A stretch of DNA of 39,669 bases, from NCBI RefSeq assembly GCF_003236385.1, contig NZ_POUA01000023.1, positions 1-39,669 on the forward strand, read 5' to 3'. Position numbers and translations under genes: made by a program. Source of the stretch: Spongiactinospora gelatinilytica (GTDB taxonomy: Bacteria > Actinomycetota > Actinomycetes > Streptosporangiales > Streptosporangiaceae). Shown one piece after another: positions 25,399-34,194 of this stretch. Below the pieces are notes generated by a model. That model was not told the origin of the DNA and ran no database searches. It saw only the letters and a program-made list of their open reading frames with translations. Numbering within the stretch: position 1 is the stretch's first letter; each line of letters starts with the position of its first letter.

Positions 25399-26183
25399 GT
25401 CGCCTCCGGGTGGGCACGGGCCACGCTCTGCAGCTCGCCGAGCAGCGCGGGCATGGCGGCCGAGTGCTCGCCGTACCGGCCGGTGCCGCCGCGCGGCGGC
25501 TCGGGCAGCTGCCGGTGGCGCAGCGTGGCCGCCGCGGCGACCTGGGCCAGCACCTGTTCCAGTTCGGGGCGCGCGGTGGCCGGATCGACGCCGATCCCGG
25601 CGGCCGCCATCCGGAGTTCGACGGGGTGGGCGTGCAGCAGTTCGGCGGCGCCGGCCAGGATGGAGTCCCAGGCGAGCTGGGCACGGCGGTGGGAGACGTC
25701 GGTGCCGTCGCCGAGCCTGACGACCCACTGCGCGGCGTGGTCGCGGTGGTAGGCCAGTTCCTTGACGGCCTTCTTGGCCACGGCCGCAAGGCCCGCGTCC
25801 CGTGAGCGGGTCAGCCCGCCGAACACGGCCAGCCGCCAGGTGGCGAACACCAGCAGCCCGGTCATGGCCACCGCGAAGTCACCGGTCGTCTCGGTGAACC
25901 GCACGTTGCGGAACTCCGCGGCCTCCCGGAAGAACGCCAGCCGGTCCTCGTCCCGCCCGGCCCCTTCGGCCTCGCCCGCCATGGTGAGCAGCAGGCGGGC
26001 CTGGCCGAGCAGGTCGAGCGCGATGTTGGCGAGCGCGACCTCTTCTTCGATCTCCGGGGCGCGGGCGCACCACTCCTGAAGGCGGTGCGACATGATCAGC
26101 GCGTCGTCGCCGAGCATCAGGCAGTACGCCGCCAGGTCCGCGGACTCGACGGACTCTGTGGACTCAGATGTGAGGGACGTCAT
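25392..26183 (-). CDS. paaC: Phenylacetyl-CoA epoxidase structural subunit PaaC
   Basis: 263 aa, ferritin-like helical protein that pairs with PaaA to bind phenylacetyl-CoA. Recognised by EEEVALANIALDLLGQARLLL, VKELAYHRDHAAQWVVRLGDGT and SHRRAQLAWD. As in the family, a complete di-iron ligand set is not visible, so it is structural rather than catalytic. The start overlaps the paaB end by 20 bases. Confidence 0.94.
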   Translation of the reverse strand: MTSLTSESTESVESADLAAYCLMLGDDALIMSHRLQEWCARAPEIEEEVALANIALDLLGQARLLLTMAGEAEGAGRDEDRLAFFREAAEFRNVRFTETTGDFAVAMTGLLVFATWRLAVFGGLTRSRDAGLAAVAKKAVKELAYHRDHAAQWVVRLGDGTDVSHRRAQLAWDSILAGAAELLHAHPVELRMAAAGIGVDPATARPELEQVLAQVAAAATLRHRQLPEPPRGGTGRYGEHSAAMPALLGELQSVARAHPEATW

Positions 26184-26442
26184 CGGGGATCTCGTAGAAC
26201 GTGGGGTGACGGTAGATCTTGTCGGCGTTCGGGGCGAAGAACGGGTCGCGCTCCTCCGGGCTGGAGGCGGTGATGTGCTCGCTGCGCACCACCCAGATGC
26301 TCACGCCCTCGGCCCTGCGGGTGTAGAGGTCGCGCGCGTTGTGCAGGGCCATGGCCTCGTCGGCGGCGCGCAGCGAACCGGCGTGTACGTGGTTCAGGCC
26401 GCGCCTGGCGCGGATGAACACCTCCCACAGCGGCCAGCTCAT
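26164..26442 (-). CDS. paaB: Phenylacetyl-CoA epoxidase subunit PaaB
   Basis: 92 aa, normal size. The N-terminus [20 protein letters not shown] and motif [20 protein letters not shown] are diagnostic. A small bridging subunit that organises PaaA-PaaC heterodimers into the larger complex. ATG overlaps the paaA TGA (ATGA). Confidence 0.95.
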   Translation of the reverse strand: MSWPLWEVFIRARRGLNHVHAGSLRAADEAMALHNARDLYTRRAEGVSIWVVRSEHITASSPEERDPFFAPNADKIYRHPTFYEIPDDVPHI

Positions 26443-27356
26443 GCCGCCCGCCCTACCCGCTTGGCGGCGTGCGCCGAGGCCGCCTCGCGCACCCAGGCGC
26501 CCTCCTCGTGCGCGGCCCGCCGTACGGCGATCCGCTCGGCGTTGCACGGCCCGTCGCCGGCGATCACGCGGCGGAACTCCTCCCAGTCCACCTCGCCGAA
26601 GTCGTAGTGCCCGCGCTCTTCGTTCCAGCGCAGCTCCGGGTCGGGCAGCCGGATCCCGAGGGCGTCGGCCTGCGGCACGCTCATGTCCACGAACCGCTGA
26701 CGCAGCTCGTCGTTGGAGTGCCGCTTGATCTTCCAGGCCATCGACCGGGCGGTGTTGGGCGACTCGGCGTCCGGCGGGCCGAACATCATCAGCGACGGCC
26801 ACCACCACCGGTCCACCGCGTCCTGGACCATCTCGCGCTGCGCCGGGGTGCCGCGCATCATCGTCATCAGCAGCTCATAGCCCTGCCGCTGGTGGAAGGA
26901 CTCCTCCTTGCAGATGCGGATCATCGCCCGCGCGTAGGGGCCGTAGGAGGTACGGCACAGCGGCACCTGGTTGCAGATCGCCGCCCCGTCCACCAGCCAG
27001 CCGATCACCCCGACGTCGGCGAAGGTCAGGGACGGGTAGTTGAAGATGGAGGAGTACTTTTGCGCGCCGGAGATCAGCTTGGCGGTGAGGTCGGCCCGGT
27101 CCGCGCCGAGGGTCTCGGCCGCCGCGTACAGGTACAGGCCGTGGCCGGCCTCGTCCTGGACCTTGGCCAGCAGGATCGCCTTGCGCCGCAGCGAGGGGGC
27201 CCGGGTGATCCAGCGGCCCTCCGGCTGCATGCCGATGATCTCGGAGTGGGCGTGCTGGGCGATCTGCCGGACCATCGTGGCGCGGTAGGCGTCCGGCATC
27301 CGGTCACGGGGCTCGATCCGCTGGTCACGGGCGATGATCGCGTCGAAGTCGGTCAT
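26439..27356 (-). CDS. paaA: Phenylacetyl-CoA epoxidase catalytic subunit PaaA
   Basis: Di-iron monooxygenase subunit that converts phenylacetyl-CoA to the 1,2-epoxide. 305 aa. Metal-binding motifs DEAGH and EESFH are visible in the ferritin-like core, along with [13 protein letters not shown] and [12 protein letters not shown] typical of the family. ATG overlaps the paaZ TGA. The first of the four epoxidase-complex genes after paaZ, so ring epoxidation and ring opening are co-transcribed. Confidence 0.96.
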   Translation of the reverse strand: MTDFDAIIARDQRIEPRDRMPDAYRATMVRQIAQHAHSEIIGMQPEGRWITRAPSLRRKAILLAKVQDEAGHGLYLYAAAETLGADRADLTAKLISGAQKYSSIFNYPSLTFADVGVIGWLVDGAAICNQVPLCRTSYGPYARAMIRICKEESFHQRQGYELLMTMMRGTPAQREMVQDAVDRWWWPSLMMFGPPDAESPNTARSMAWKIKRHSNDELRQRFVDMSVPQADALGIRLPDPELRWNEERGHYDFGEVDWEEFRRVIAGDGPCNAERIAVRRAAHEEGAWVREAASAHAAKRVGRAA

Positions 27357-29386
27357 TCCGTCCCCTCCTTTCTGACCATGGTGAGCACGTCGTAGGCGGC
27401 CACCACGGCCCCGTCCTGGTTGGTCACCCGGGTGTCCCAGCGCACCTCGCCGTAGTCGGCGTCCTCGCGAGGGGTGATCTGCTTGGCGGTCAGGGTCACG
27501 CTCAGGTCGTCGCCGGGGTAGACGGGGGTCAGGAAGCGCAGGTTCTCCAGGCCGTAGTTGGCCAGCACCGGGCCGGGGTCGGGGTCCACGAACAGGCCCG
27601 CGGCCAGCGAGACGATCATGTAGCCGTGCGCCACCCGGCCCTCGAAGAACGGGTTGGCGGCGGCGGCCTCCTGGTTCATGTGCGCGTAGAAGGTGTCGCC
27701 GGTGAACTCCGCGAAGTGCTCGACGTCCGCGAGTGTCACGGTGCGCGGGCCCGCGGTCACCGAGTCGCCCACGCGGAGTTCGCCGAGGTGCTTGCGGAAG
27801 GGGTGGACGCCCTCGGCACGCGGCGCGCCCTGGGTCCACCGCCCGGTGAGGGCGCTCATCATGGCCGGTCCGGCCTGCACCGCCGTGCGCTGCATGTGGT
27901 GCAGCACGCCCCGGATGCCGCCCAGTTCCTCGCCGCCTCCGGCCCTGCCGGGGCCGCCGTGCACGAGCATCGGCAGCGGCGAGCCGTGACCGGTGGACTC
28001 CGCGGCGTCCTCGGCGTTGAGCACCAGGATGCGGCCGTGCCAGGGCGCGACCCCGAACACGACCTCGCGGGCGAAGCCGGTGTCGGCGGTCACGACCGAG
28101 CCGACCAGGCTGCCCCGGCCGCGCGCCGCCAGTTCGACCGCCTCCCGCGTCGAGTTGTACGGCATCAGCGTGGCGACCGGCCCGAACGCCTCCACCTCGT
28201 GGACCTCGCCGCGTCCGGGGTCGTCCGCCCGCAGCAGGATCGGCGACAGGAACGCGCCCCGCTCGGCGTCGGCGTCGATCACCGCCACCCGGCCGGGGTC
28301 GCCGTAGATCGTGTCGGCCGCGCCCATCAGGGCCTTGACCGCGCGGCGGACCTCGTCGCGCTGCTCGCGGGCGGCCAGCGGGCCCATGGTGACCCCGTCG
28401 CCGGCCGGGTTTCCGATCTTCACGGCGGCCAGGCGTTCCGCGGTGGCCTCGGCCACCGCGCCGAGCAGGTCGGCCGGGACGATGGCGCGGCGGATCGCGG
28501 TGCACTTCTGCCCGGCCTTGGCGGTCATCTCGGTGACGAGCTGCTGGACGTACAGGTCGAACTCCGGTGTGCCGGGCCGGGCGTCGGGGCCGAGCACGGA
28601 GCAGTTCAGTGAGTCGGCCTCGGCGTTGAAACGCACCGAACGGGCCGCGACCGTGGGGTGGTCGCGCAGCCGGGCCGCCGTGGCGGCCGAGCCGGTGAAC
28701 CCCACGACGTCCTGCTCGGTGAGGTGGTCGAGCAGGTCGCCCGCCTCGCCGCAGAGCAGTTGCACGGTCCCCTCGGGCAGCAGGCCGGACGCAACGATCA
28801 GCTCGACCAGCTTGTGGGTGAGGTACGCGGTCGGGGTGGCGGGCTTGATCAGGCTCGGCATCCCGGCCAGGAAGGCGGGCGCGAACTTCTCCAGCGGCCC
28901 CCACATCGGGAAGTTGAAGGCGTTGATCTGCACCGCGACGCCCGGCAGTGGCGTGCACAGGTGCCGGCCGACGAAGGTGCCGCCCTTGCCCAGCGGCTCC
29001 ACCTCGCCTTCGACCAGCACGGTGTCGTTGGGCAGCTCGCGGCGGCCCTTGCTGCCGTAGGAGAGCAGCACGCCGATGCCGCCGTCCACGTCGATGCGGG
29101 AGTCGGCGAGGGTCGCGCCGGTGCGCGCCGACAGCGTGTACAGCTCCTTGCGGTGCTCGCGCAGGTACAGGGCGAGCTGCTTGAGCAGCAGGGCGCGCTG
29201 GTGGAATGTCAGCTCGCGCAGCGCGGGGCCGCCGGCCGAGCGCCCGTACGCGAGCGCCGCCGCCCGGTCCACGCCGGCGGCGGAGATCCGGGCCACCTCC
29301 TCCCCGGTCACCGCGTCCAGCACCGGGCGTCCCTCATCCGGCGGGACGTGCCATCGGCCTGACACGAAGCTACGCAGTGCGGTCAA
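27353..29386 (-). CDS. paaZ: Bifunctional oxepin-CoA hydrolase / semialdehyde dehydrogenase PaaZ
   Basis: 677 aa fusion. The N-terminal aldehyde dehydrogenase has E256 and C295 ([10 protein letters not shown]), the positions known in E. coli PaaZ. The C-terminal MaoC-type hotdog domain has D564 and H569 in GDTFYAHMN, the ring-opening hydratase pair. It opens oxepin-CoA and oxidises the reactive semialdehyde before it escapes. The start is TTG at 29386, supported by a perfect AAGGAGG 5 bases upstream and by the family N-terminus. Leads the paaZABCDE operon; a 22-bp TetR-type operator covers its promoter. Confidence 0.96.
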   Translation of the reverse strand: MTALRSFVSGRWHVPPDEGRPVLDAVTGEEVARISAAGVDRAAALAYGRSAGGPALRELTFHQRALLLKQLALYLREHRKELYTLSARTGATLADSRIDVDGGIGVLLSYGSKGRRELPNDTVLVEGEVEPLGKGGTFVGRHLCTPLPGVAVQINAFNFPMWGPLEKFAPAFLAGMPSLIKPATPTAYLTHKLVELIVASGLLPEGTVQLLCGEAGDLLDHLTEQDVVGFTGSAATAARLRDHPTVAARSVRFNAEADSLNCSVLGPDARPGTPEFDLYVQQLVTEMTAKAGQKCTAIRRAIVPADLLGAVAEATAERLAAVKIGNPAGDGVTMGPLAAREQRDEVRRAVKALMGAADTIYGDPGRVAVIDADAERGAFLSPILLRADDPGRGEVHEVEAFGPVATLMPYNSTREAVELAARGRGSLVGSVVTADTGFAREVVFGVAPWHGRILVLNAEDAAESTGHGSPLPMLVHGGPGRAGGGEELGGIRGVLHHMQRTAVQAGPAMMSALTGRWTQGAPRAEGVHPFRKHLGELRVGDSVTAGPRTVTLADVEHFAEFTGDTFYAHMNQEAAAANPFFEGRVAHGYMIVSLAAGLFVDPDPGPVLANYGLENLRFLTPVYPGDDLSVTLTAKQITPREDADYGEVRWDTRVTNQDGAVVAAYDVLTMVRKEGTE

Positions 29387-29403
29387 CGTGGCCTCCTTGA
29401 TTA

Positions 29404-29425
29404 ACCTACCGGACGTTCAGTTAGT
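29404..29425. promoter_or_regulatory. TetR (PaaR-type) operator in the paaZ/paaG divergent promoter
   Basis: A 22-bp site of form AC-N2-ACCG-N-ACGT-N-C(A/G)GT-N2-GT, the same pattern as at 31845-31866. On the plus strand it fills the spacer between TTGATT (29397) and TTAGTA (29421). On the minus strand it lies between TTACAT and TAGGTT. One bound repressor would thus block both promoters. Confidence 0.75.
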
Positions 29426-29441
29426 AATGTAACGTAGCCAC

Positions 29442-30242
29442 ATGACAGATGGAAGCCTCGTCGCGGTCTCCACCGAGGGGCCGGTGGCCACGGTCACGCT
29501 GACCCGTCCCGCGCTCACCGCCCCGCTGAAGGTCGAACTGCGCGACGCCGTCGAGACGCTGGGGCGCGACCCCGAAGTGCGGGCGGTGGTCATCACCGGC
29601 ATGGGAAGGGCCTTCTGCGTGGGGCAGGACCTGGCCGAGCACGCCGCCGCGCTGGAATCCGATCCCGAACACGCCTTCGACACGCTGCGCGAGCACTATC
29701 ACCCCATCGTCCAGGCCCTGGCCACGATGCCCAAGCCGGTGATCGCCGCGGTGAACGGCTCCTGCGCGGGGGCGGGACTCAGCATCGCCCTGGCGTGCGA
29801 CCTGCGGATCGCGGCCGAGGGGGCGCGGTTCGCCACCGCCTTCACCGGCATCGGCCTGACCTGCGACTCCGGGCTGTCGGCGAGCCTGGTCCGGGCGGTG
29901 GGCGCGGCCCGCGCGGCCGAACTGGTGCTGCTCGGCGAGCCGTTCACCGCCGGGCAGGCCGCAGAGTGGGGCCTGGTGACCCGAGTCGTACCGGCGGGCG
30001 AGCTAGCCACCGCGGCGGCGGAACTTGCGGCTCGGCTGGCCGCCGGGCCGACCCTGGCCTTCGCCGAGGCCAAGCGGGCCATGGCCGCCGCCACCACCCC
30101 GCCGCTGCCGGAGATCCTTGAGCGGGAGGCGGCGGCCCAGGCCCGGCTGGGGCGGACCACCGACCATCGCGACGCCGTGCGGGCCTTCCTGGACAAGCGC
30201 CGGCCGGTGTTCACCGGCCGGGCCGATCAGCTCCAGTCGTGA
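29442..30242 (+). CDS. paaG: Enoyl-CoA isomerase PaaG (crotonase family)
   Basis: 266 aa crotonase. Catalyses 1,2-epoxyphenylacetyl-CoA to oxepin-CoA isomerisation and a later double-bond shift. The oxyanion-hole region is FCVGQDLAEH. Instead of the two catalytic Glu of hydratases it has SCAGAGLSIA and the single acid D142 in GLTCDSGLS, the PaaG pattern. No Shine-Dalgarno precedes ATG and the likely -10 is about 16 bases upstream, so translation may be leaderless or nearly so. Divergent from paaZ, with a shared operator. Its 3' end overlaps paaH by 16 bases. Confidence 0.9.
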   Translation: MTDGSLVAVSTEGPVATVTLTRPALTAPLKVELRDAVETLGRDPEVRAVVITGMGRAFCVGQDLAEHAAALESDPEHAFDTLREHYHPIVQALATMPKPVIAAVNGSCAGAGLSIALACDLRIAAEGARFATAFTGIGLTCDSGLSASLVRAVGAARAAELVLLGEPFTAGQAAEWGLVTRVVPAGELATAAAELAARLAAGPTLAFAEAKRAMAAATTPPLPEILEREAAAQARLGRTTDHRDAVRAFLDKRRPVFTGRADQLQS

Positions 30243-31075
30243 AAGCCCCGGCCGGTCTTGCGGCCCAGCTCGCCGCGGGCGACCTTCTCGCGCAGCAGGC
30301 GCGGCGGCGCGAACCGCTCGCCCAGCGTGCGGTGCAGGTACTCGGCGATGGCCAGGCGCACGTCGAGGCCGACCAGGTCGGTTGAGCGCAGCGGCCCCAT
30401 CGGGTGCCGGTAGCCGAGCTCCATTGCCCGGTCGATGGACTCGGCGTCGGCCACGCCCTCTTCGAGCATCCTGATGGCCTCCAGGCCGAGCAGCACACCG
30501 AGCCGGCTGGTGGCGAATCCCGGGGAGTCCGCCACCACGACCTCGGACTTGCCCAGCGCGCGCACCCAGCCCATGGCCCGGTCCCGGGTCCGCTCCTCGG
30601 TGGCGGCGCCCATCACCACCTCCACCAGGCGGGAGGCGGGGACCGGGTTGAAGAAGTGCATGCCGAGGAAGCGCCCGGGGCGGCGGAGCACGGCGGCCAG
30701 CTCGCCGATCGACAGCGAGCTGGTGTTGCTGGCGATCACGGTGTCCTCGGTCACGACCCCTTCGGCCGCCGCCAGCACCTCCGCCTTCAGGACGGCCCGC
30801 TCGGGCACCGCCTCCACGACGAGCTCCGCCGTGGCGGGAAGTTCGGCCACGGCGGTGACCACGCGCACCCGGCCGAGCACCGCGGCCGGGTCCTCGGCCA
30901 GCCTGCCCCTGCCCGCGGCGGTCCGCACGCCTTCGGCGATCCGCTGTGCGGCGGCCTTCGCGGCGACCGGCTCCACCACGACCACCCGGGAGCCGAGCGC
31001 CGCGAAACACTGGGCGATGCCCGCGCCCATCCGCCCGCCGCCGATCACGCCGACCTCGGCCGGGATCCCCGTCAT
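30227..31075 (-). CDS. paaH: 3-hydroxyacyl-CoA dehydrogenase PaaH
   Basis: 282 aa. NAD-binding motif VIGGGRMGAGIA at about residues 10-21, ASNTSSLSI, and the catalytic His H140 in GMHFFNPVP; the C-terminal dimerisation domain has PGFATSRLG and GRKTGRGFHDWS. It oxidises 3-hydroxyadipyl-CoA to 3-oxoadipyl-CoA late in the phenylacetate route. ATG overlaps the stop of the upstream hydratase gene (ATGA). The thiolase that should follow (PaaJ) is not in the window. Confidence 0.93.
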   Translation of the reverse strand: MTGIPAEVGVIGGGRMGAGIAQCFAALGSRVVVVEPVAAKAAAQRIAEGVRTAAGRGRLAEDPAAVLGRVRVVTAVAELPATAELVVEAVPERAVLKAEVLAAAEGVVTEDTVIASNTSSLSIGELAAVLRRPGRFLGMHFFNPVPASRLVEVVMGAATEERTRDRAMGWVRALGKSEVVVADSPGFATSRLGVLLGLEAIRMLEEGVADAESIDRAMELGYRHPMGPLRSTDLVGLDVRLAIAEYLHRTLGERFAPPRLLREKVARGELGRKTGRGFHDWS

Positions 31076-31809
31076 GACGACCTCCTGTCCAGGAAGGCCC
31101 GCATGCGTTCCGCCTTGTCCGCTCCCTCGAAGAGCACGGCCTGGGCCAGGTCGTCGGCCACCGGGTGCGGGCCGCGGGCGTCCAGCACCAGCTTGGTCAG
31201 CCGCAGCGCCACCGGGGAGGAGGACGCCATCCGGTCCAGCAGCACGTGCGCGCGCTCCAGCAGCCGGTCGGCCGGTACGACCTCGGCGACCAGCCCGAAC
31301 CCGTGCGCCGCGGCGGCGTCCAGCCGCCTGCCGCCGAGCAGCACCTGCTTGGCGACCGACCGGCCGGCCAGCTCCGCCAGCCGCCAGCACGCCCCCGCCG
31401 CGGCGAGGATGCCGAGGCCCGGCTCGGGGTTGCCGAACACCGCCGACTCGCTCGCCAGCCTGATGTCGCAGGAGTAGGCCAGTTCGGCGCCGCCGCCGAG
31501 CGCGTAGCCGTCCACCGCGGCCACGGTGGGCATCGGGAGCCGGGCGATCCGGTCGAACAGCCTGCTGTTGATGCCCGCCAGCGCCTCCTCCCGGCCGCGC
31601 TCCAGCAGTTCCCGGATGTCCGCGCCGGCCGCGAACACGCCGCCCGCCCCGGTCAGCAGCAGCAGGCGGGGACGCCGCTCCAGCTCGCCGCACAGCGTGT
31701 GCAGTTCGTCGACCATCGCGGCGTCGATGGCGTTACGGGCTTCGGGTCTGTTCAGCGTGACGACGACCCGATCGTCCCGTTCTTCGACCAGCAGCGTCCG
31801 GTGGCTCAT
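31072..31809 (-). CDS. paaF: Enoyl-CoA hydratase, PaaF-like
   Basis: 245 aa crotonase with both hydratase acids: E109 in GGGAELAYS and E129 in GNPEPGLG. The oxyanion-hole region is FAAGADIREL. It should hydrate 2,3-dehydroadipyl-CoA to the 3-hydroxy form for PaaH, encoded next in the operon. ATG 31809 has GGAG 6 bases upstream; an upstream ATG at 31899 would start inside the TetR gene region and was rejected. Divergent from the TetR gene across a 22-bp operator. Confidence 0.87.
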   Translation of the reverse strand: MSHRTLLVEERDDRVVVTLNRPEARNAIDAAMVDELHTLCGELERRPRLLLLTGAGGVFAAGADIRELLERGREEALAGINSRLFDRIARLPMPTVAAVDGYALGGGAELAYSCDIRLASESAVFGNPEPGLGILAAAGACWRLAELAGRSVAKQVLLGGRRLDAAAAHGFGLVAEVVPADRLLERAHVLLDRMASSSPVALRLTKLVLDARGPHPVADDLAQAVLFEGADKAERMRAFLDRRSS

Positions 31810-31844
31810 GCGTGCTCCATCCTTGCGACCTGGGCCCACCATAT

Positions 31845-31866
31845 ACTTACCGTACGTTCGGTTGGT
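31845..31866. promoter_or_regulatory. TetR (PaaR-type) operator upstream of paaF and tetR
   Basis: A 22-bp palindrome of form AC-N2-ACCG-N-ACGT-N-CGGT-N2-GT, nearly symmetric about its centre and matching the site at 29404-29425. It lies in the gap between the divergent hydratase and TetR genes; a minus-strand TAAGTATAT just beyond it may be the paaF -10. Confidence 0.75.
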
Positions 31867-31891
31867 TAGCTGGATCCGGACATGCCCCATA

Positions 31892-32503
31892 ATGAACAAG
31901 GTGACGACGTTGGACCGAAGCCGGCCACGGCGGGGACGCCCGGGCTACAACAGGGAGAGCCTGCTCCAGGTGGCGGTCCAGGTCTTCAACGAGCGCGGCT
32001 ACGACGGCACGAGCATGGACGACCTGTCCAAGAAGCTCGGCATCAGCAAGGCCGCCATCTACCACCACGTCTCCAGCAAGGACGAACTGCTGGAACTCGG
32101 GGTCAACCGCGCTCTCGACGGGCTCTTCGCGGCGGCGGCCGACGCGACCGCCGCCGAGGTCCCCGCGATCGACCGCCTCGCACAGCTCATCCGGGCCAGC
32201 GTCACGGTGCTGGTCGAGCGGCTGCCGTACGTCACCCTGCTGCTCAGGGTCCGGGGCAACACCGAGGTGGAGCAGCGGGCGCTCGACCGGCGGCGGCAGT
32301 TCGACCGGCTGGTGGCCGGGCTGGTCGCCGAGGCCAAGGCCGACGGCGACATCCGCCCCGACGTCGATCCCGCGGTCGCCGGCCGGCTGCTGTTCGGCAT
32401 GGTCAACTCCGTGGTGGAGTGGTACCGGCCGAACGAGGCGACCAGCGCGGCCGAGCTGGCCGAGGCCATCCGCACGATGGCCTTCGACGGCTTCCGGCGC
32501 TGA
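31892..32503 (+). CDS. TetR-family repressor of the phenylacetate genes (PaaR-like)
   Basis: 203 aa. HTH at about residues 15-62 (ESLLQVAVQVFNERGYDGTSM, SKKLGISKAAIYHHVSSKDELL) and the C-terminal ligand domain ends EWYRPNEATSAAELAEAIRTM. Start at ATG 31892; GTG 31901 is an alternative. Divergent from paaF-paaH with a palindromic operator that recurs at paaZ/paaG. Known TetR-type PaaR proteins are relieved by phenylacetyl-CoA; the same ligand is inferred here. Confidence 0.88.
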   Translation: MNKVTTLDRSRPRRGRPGYNRESLLQVAVQVFNERGYDGTSMDDLSKKLGISKAAIYHHVSSKDELLELGVNRALDGLFAAAADATAAEVPAIDRLAQLIRASVTVLVERLPYVTLLLRVRGNTEVEQRALDRRRQFDRLVAGLVAEAKADGDIRPDVDPAVAGRLLFGMVNSVVEWYRPNEATSAAELAEAIRTMAFDGFRR

Positions 32504-32518
32504 GCGCCCGGCCTGCGG

Positions 32519-33308
32519 TCACCTGCCCACGTACACCGGGTCGCGCCCCTCGCGCAGCGCGGCCAGCCGTTCGGCGAAGTCCTGGGTGCCGAGCAACCGG
32601 TAGAGGGCGGGCACCAGTTCGGCGAAGACCTGGTGCGCGTGGCCCTCCAGGGCCAGGCGGCCCACCCGCAGCGTCTCGCGCAGCACCAGCGGCGGGTGCG
32701 CGGCGATCGTCTCGGCGAGCACCACGGCCCTGGCGAACTGCCGCCCCGGCTCGACGACCTCCTGGACCAGGCCGAGCCAGCGCCTCGGCGGCGTCCCACG
32801 GCTCGCCGGTGAGGATCCAGCGCATCGCGTTGCCCCAGCCCACCTCCAGCGGCATGCGCAGGCCGCCGCCTTCCGCGGGCGTGGTCCCCCGGCTCATCTC
32901 CCCCTGGCTGAAACTGGTGTCCGACGCGGCGACGCGGATGTCGGCGGCGAGCATCAGCTCGTGCGCCATCGCGCCGACCCGTCCCTGCACGGCGGCGACC
33001 AGGGGCTTGGACAGCCGGGTCGTCGTGCCGAACGGGTTGATCCTGCCCGGGCCGTCGGGGCTGTAGGTCCGGGCCTGGAGGGTGGGCAGGAAGCTCACCG
33101 GGTCCAGGCCGGCGGAGAAGTCGGGGCCTGCCGCGTGCAGCACGACGACCACGACCGCGTCGTCGTTGTCGGCCCGGTGGTAGAACTCGCCCAGGGCCTG
33201 GAGGGTGGGCGGGTCTATGGCGTTGGCGGCGTCCGGCCGGTCCAGCCGGATCAGCGCCAGCCGGTCCCGCCGCTCGTAACGGACCGTTTCCTGCTCGGTC
33301 GGGTTCAT
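32519..33308 (-). pseudogene. Enoyl-CoA hydratase/isomerase, frameshifted
   Basis: The N-terminal 180 residues (from MNPTEQETVRYERRDRLALI) are crotonase-like, with DFSAGLDPVSFL as oxyanion-hole region and GRVGAMAHELMLAADIRVA. Near 32774-32777 the frame changes after GEPWDAAEAL. The C-terminal part continues in another frame as LGLVQEVVEPGRQFARAM to DPVYVGR-stop at 32519. A 2-base deletion or 1-base insertion explains this. It converges on the TetR gene with 15 bases between stops. The original reaction is unknown. Confidence 0.72.
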
Positions 33309-33328
33309 CTGCGCGTTCAACTCCTGAT

Positions 33329-33705
33329 TCAGCGCCTGTTGGCGGCGACCGCCCGGGGGTCCCTGGCGTCGTAGGTCTCCATCGCCCGCAGCCCGAGGCG
33401 CAGGTCGGCCACGGTCCGCGCGATCGGGCCCTGCTCGACGAACGCCTGAACCGCCATCGGCGGGTCGAAGGACGGCGACCCGGACCAGGCGGGCACTCGG
33501 CCGGGCGTCGGCCGGAGGCCCGCCACCCCGCAGCACGCCGCCGGGTAGCGGATCGAGCCGCCGATGTCGCTGCCTGCGCGAGCGCGCACATGCCGAGCGC
33601 CACGGCGGCCGCCGCGCCGCCGCTGGAGCCGCCGGGGGTCACCGCCGGGTTCCAGGGGTTGACCGTCGCACCGTACAGGTCGTTCTCCGTGATCCAGCGG
33701 GTGGC
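33329..33705 (-). pseudogene. Amidase-signature protein, internal fragment
   Basis: About 125 codons of an amidase core: ENDLYGATVNPWNPA, TPGGSSGGAAAAVALG (cis-Ser region), then GSDIGGSIRYPAA (nucleophile Ser) and PIARTVADLRLGLRAMETYD. The two halves are in different frames, consistent with one missing base near 33575. Similarity is lost on the 5' side near 33700, where a metallo-beta-lactamase gene starts on the other strand. On the 3' side it stops soon after RDPRAVAAN. It is thus truncated at both ends and frameshifted, and cannot be active. Confidence 0.72.
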
Positions 33706-34194
33706 GAGCTGACCCACGTACACGAGGACCACATGGGCTGGTCGGTGAGCCCTGCCGGGGTGCCGATGTTCCCGGAGGCGGAGTACGTGGTCCAGCGGAC
33801 AGAGGTGGCGCGGCTCGCCGCGGACGGCCCGATGCGGGAGTACCTGATCGTCCCGCTCCAGCGGGCCGGCCTGCTGCGGGAGATCTCCGGCAGGCGGCGG
33901 CTGGCGGACGCCGGGGGCGGCCGGATCACCGCCGTCCCGACGCCTGGGCACACCGCCGGACACCAGTCGGTCCTCGTGGAGGACCGCGGCAGGCGTCTGG
34001 TGAGCACCGGAGACGTGCTGGTGCACGCCGTGCAAATGGTCAGCCCGCGGGTCGGCTACGCGCTGGAGGACGACCGGGCGGTGGCCGCCGCGACCCGCGT
34101 GGAACTGCTCGCGGACGCGCGGCGGCGCGGTGCCACGCTCGCGACGGCCCATCTGACCCGCCCGTTCGTCGGCTCCGGCGAGGCAGGTGTCTAG
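33706..34194 (+). pseudogene. Metallo-beta-lactamase-fold hydrolase lacking its N-terminus
   Basis: The zinc motif reads THVHEDHMGW (33712 onward), the HxHxDH signature, followed by PTPGHTAGHQSVLV and LVSTGDVLVH, so the metal site is mostly present. No start codon precedes the motif, and the first 80-100 residues are missing because the sequence joins the amidase fragment near 33700. The first ATG (33733) comes after the motif. Its TAG stop shares CTAG with the convergent cyclophilin gene. Probably a dead remnant. Confidence 0.7.

Noticed and set aside
29442-30242. Loss of both hydratase Glu residues in the crotonase at 29442, suggesting an inactive enzyme
   Set aside because: PaaG-type isomerases naturally use one Asp, and D142 is present in the right motif.
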